The notes under the pieces were generated by a model, which saw only the letters and a list, made by a program, of their open reading frames with translations, had not been told where the DNA came from and ran no database searches. The position numbers and the translations under genes are program-made. A stretch of DNA of 36,728 nt from Flavobacteriales bacterium (GTDB taxonomy: Bacteria > Bacteroidota > Bacteroidia > Flavobacteriales_D > Sanyastnellaceae), in the NCBI GenBank assembly GCA_023264155.1, contig JALQTD010000004.1, positions 1 to 36,728 of the forward strand. The letters are read 5' to 3'. Below, piece after piece: positions 35,480-36,728 of the stretch (positions within the stretch are counted from its first letter, which is position 1; every line of letters begins with the position of its first letter).

Positions 35480-36126
35480 TGGACGTGCAGCTGCAGGTGA
35501 CCGAATTCGAGGTGCCGAAGACGGCGCGGTATGCCGTGCTGCGGCCGGAGCGGCCGGTGGGGCGGATTTGGGCGCTGCACGGGTATGGGCAGCTGCCGGA
35601 GTTTTTCCTGCGACGCTTCCGGGGGGCGGCTGAAGCGGGCTGGGAAGTGATTGCGCCCGAAGGCCTGCATCGGTTTTACTTGGAAGGGACCTCGGGTCGC
35701 GTCGGGGCTTCTTGGATGACGAAGGAGGCCCGCGAGTCGGACATGGCGGACTATGTGCGCTACCTCGACGCCCTGCATGCCGCGCTTCCAGCGCAGGACG
35801 GCCCGAGCGTGTTGCTGGGCTTTTCGCAGGGCGTGGCCACGGCGGCGCGCTGGGCGTGCCGAGGCGCGGCGACGTTCGATGCCCATGTCTTCTGGGCCGG
35901 GGTCTTCCCGCCGGACCTGGACCTTGAGCAGGAGGTGGCGCCGCTCCGCAAGGTGCCGACGTGGGTGGCGTTGGGGGATGCTGACCCGTTCTTCAAGGAG
36001 GACCTGCTGACCGCCGCTTCGGAGCGGTTCACGTTGGCGGGCATTGACCACGATTTGGTCCACTTCAAAGGCGCCCACCACATCGATGCGGATGCTTTAG
36101 GCCAAATCCTCGCCTCCCTGCAATAA
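35479..36126 (+). CDS. Alpha/beta-hydrolase (phospholipase/carboxylesterase-like)
   Basis: ALHGYGQLPEFFLRRF; VLLGFSQGVATAARWA nucleophile elbow GFSQG; ALGDADPFF; GAHHID. Confidence 0.82.
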   Translation: MDVQLQVTEFEVPKTARYAVLRPERPVGRIWALHGYGQLPEFFLRRFRGAAEAGWEVIAPEGLHRFYLEGTSGRVGASWMTKEARESDMADYVRYLDALHAALPAQDGPSVLLGFSQGVATAARWACRGAATFDAHVFWAGVFPPDLDLEQEVAPLRKVPTWVALGDADPFFKEDLLTAASERFTLAGIDHDLVHFKGAHHIDADALGQILASLQ

Positions 36127-36728
36127 GCAGTCCGCCAGCTCCTTGCGCACCACATAAATGCTCCGACGCCGGTCCAGCGGATCACGCTGGCGCTCAATCA
36201 AATCGACCCCAACGGCGTCCTTGGACCACGCGTTCAACTCGTTGATGCAGCGGCTCCGGCGCGACCGCCGGGTCTCATCCGTCTCCAACTCGCCAAATCC
36301 GAGGGCCTCATCCAACTCGTGCACTTCAATTTGCCTGCCCACAAAGGGGGCCAACAACACCATGTTTCGGCGCACCGCATCCGGAACCTCCAACGGCAGC
36401 CCTTCAGGCTTCAACCGCCTCCTCCACACCAATGTGCCTAACCCAAAGGCCAATCCAAACCCGGAAACACTGGCCATGATCCACCAAGGATTGTACGCCA
36501 CAAAGGCTTCCCTCGGTTCCGCAGTTGGGCTCGGGAAAGGAATGAACAACCAGCGCCCATCCGGCTCCAACAACTCCACCCCTCCCAAGCCTGGTCGCGC
36601 GGCCAACACATGTTCCGGCCACTCGATGTTCTGGGTCGGAAAAAATGCATTGGATCGGGCATCAAGCCACCCAAACAACTCCCCGTCGTCAGACCACACA
36701 AACGCGGCCGCCCCGGTGGAAACCACAT
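36097..36728 (-). CDS. Membrane-anchored hypothetical protein with basic, possibly winged-helix-like C-terminal segment; partial at window edge
   Basis: Frame open to the window end; one TM (WWIMASVSGFGLAFGLGTLVW) followed by an Arg-rich domain ETDETRRSRRSRCINELNAW...RQRDPLDRRRSIYVV. Confidence 0.6.
   Translation of the reverse strand, partial: VVSTGAAAFVWSDDGELFGWLDARSNAFFPTQNIEWPEHVLAARPGLGGVELLEPDGRWLFIPFPSPTAEPREAFVAYNPWWIMASVSGFGLAFGLGTLVWRRRLKPEGLPLEVPDAVRRNMVLLAPFVGRQIEVHELDEALGFGELETDETRRSRRSRCINELNAWSKDAVGVDLIERQRDPLDRRRSIYVVRKELADCLLQGGEDLA

Overview
This window is mainly a core-genome segment of a GC-rich Bacteroidota, probably Flavobacteriales-like. The taxonomic call rests on a T9SS type A C-terminal sorting domain, a GWxTD protein, rplQ-carA-eno gene order and TAnnTTTG-type promoters. 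Most of it (about 14.5-32.3 kb, minus strand) is one str-S10-spc-alpha ribosomal supercluster: rpsL-rpsG-fusA-rpsJ-rplCDWB-rpsS-rplV-rpsC-rplP-rpmC-rpsQ-rplNXE-rpsNH-rplFR-rpsE-rpmD-rplO-secY-map-infA-rpmJ-rpsMKD-rpoA-rplQ. It is followed by carA and eno. The flanks carry nif3 (partial), lpxK, a TlpA-like thioredoxin lipoprotein, an lpxH-like phosphoesterase, a 1069-aa T9SS cargo protein, lipA, osmC, a GWxTD lipoprotein, rlmB, a UvrD/PcrA helicase, a lipoprotein, an esterase and a partial membrane protein. I found no phage, CRISPR, transposon or obvious accessory system. Two observations stand out. (1) The left edge is a precise in-frame chimera: a NIF3-family protein turns into an alphaproteobacterial-type malate dehydrogenase at a shared IGAGMIG motif, most likely an assembly chimera. 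(2) A -7-like promoter element (TAnnTTTG or near match) sits exactly 4-5 nt upstream of the start codon in front of about seven genes or operons, which predicts leaderless transcription. The ribosomal and enolase promoters, by contrast, have a -33 element and a leader. All calls are from reading the sequence; no searches were run.
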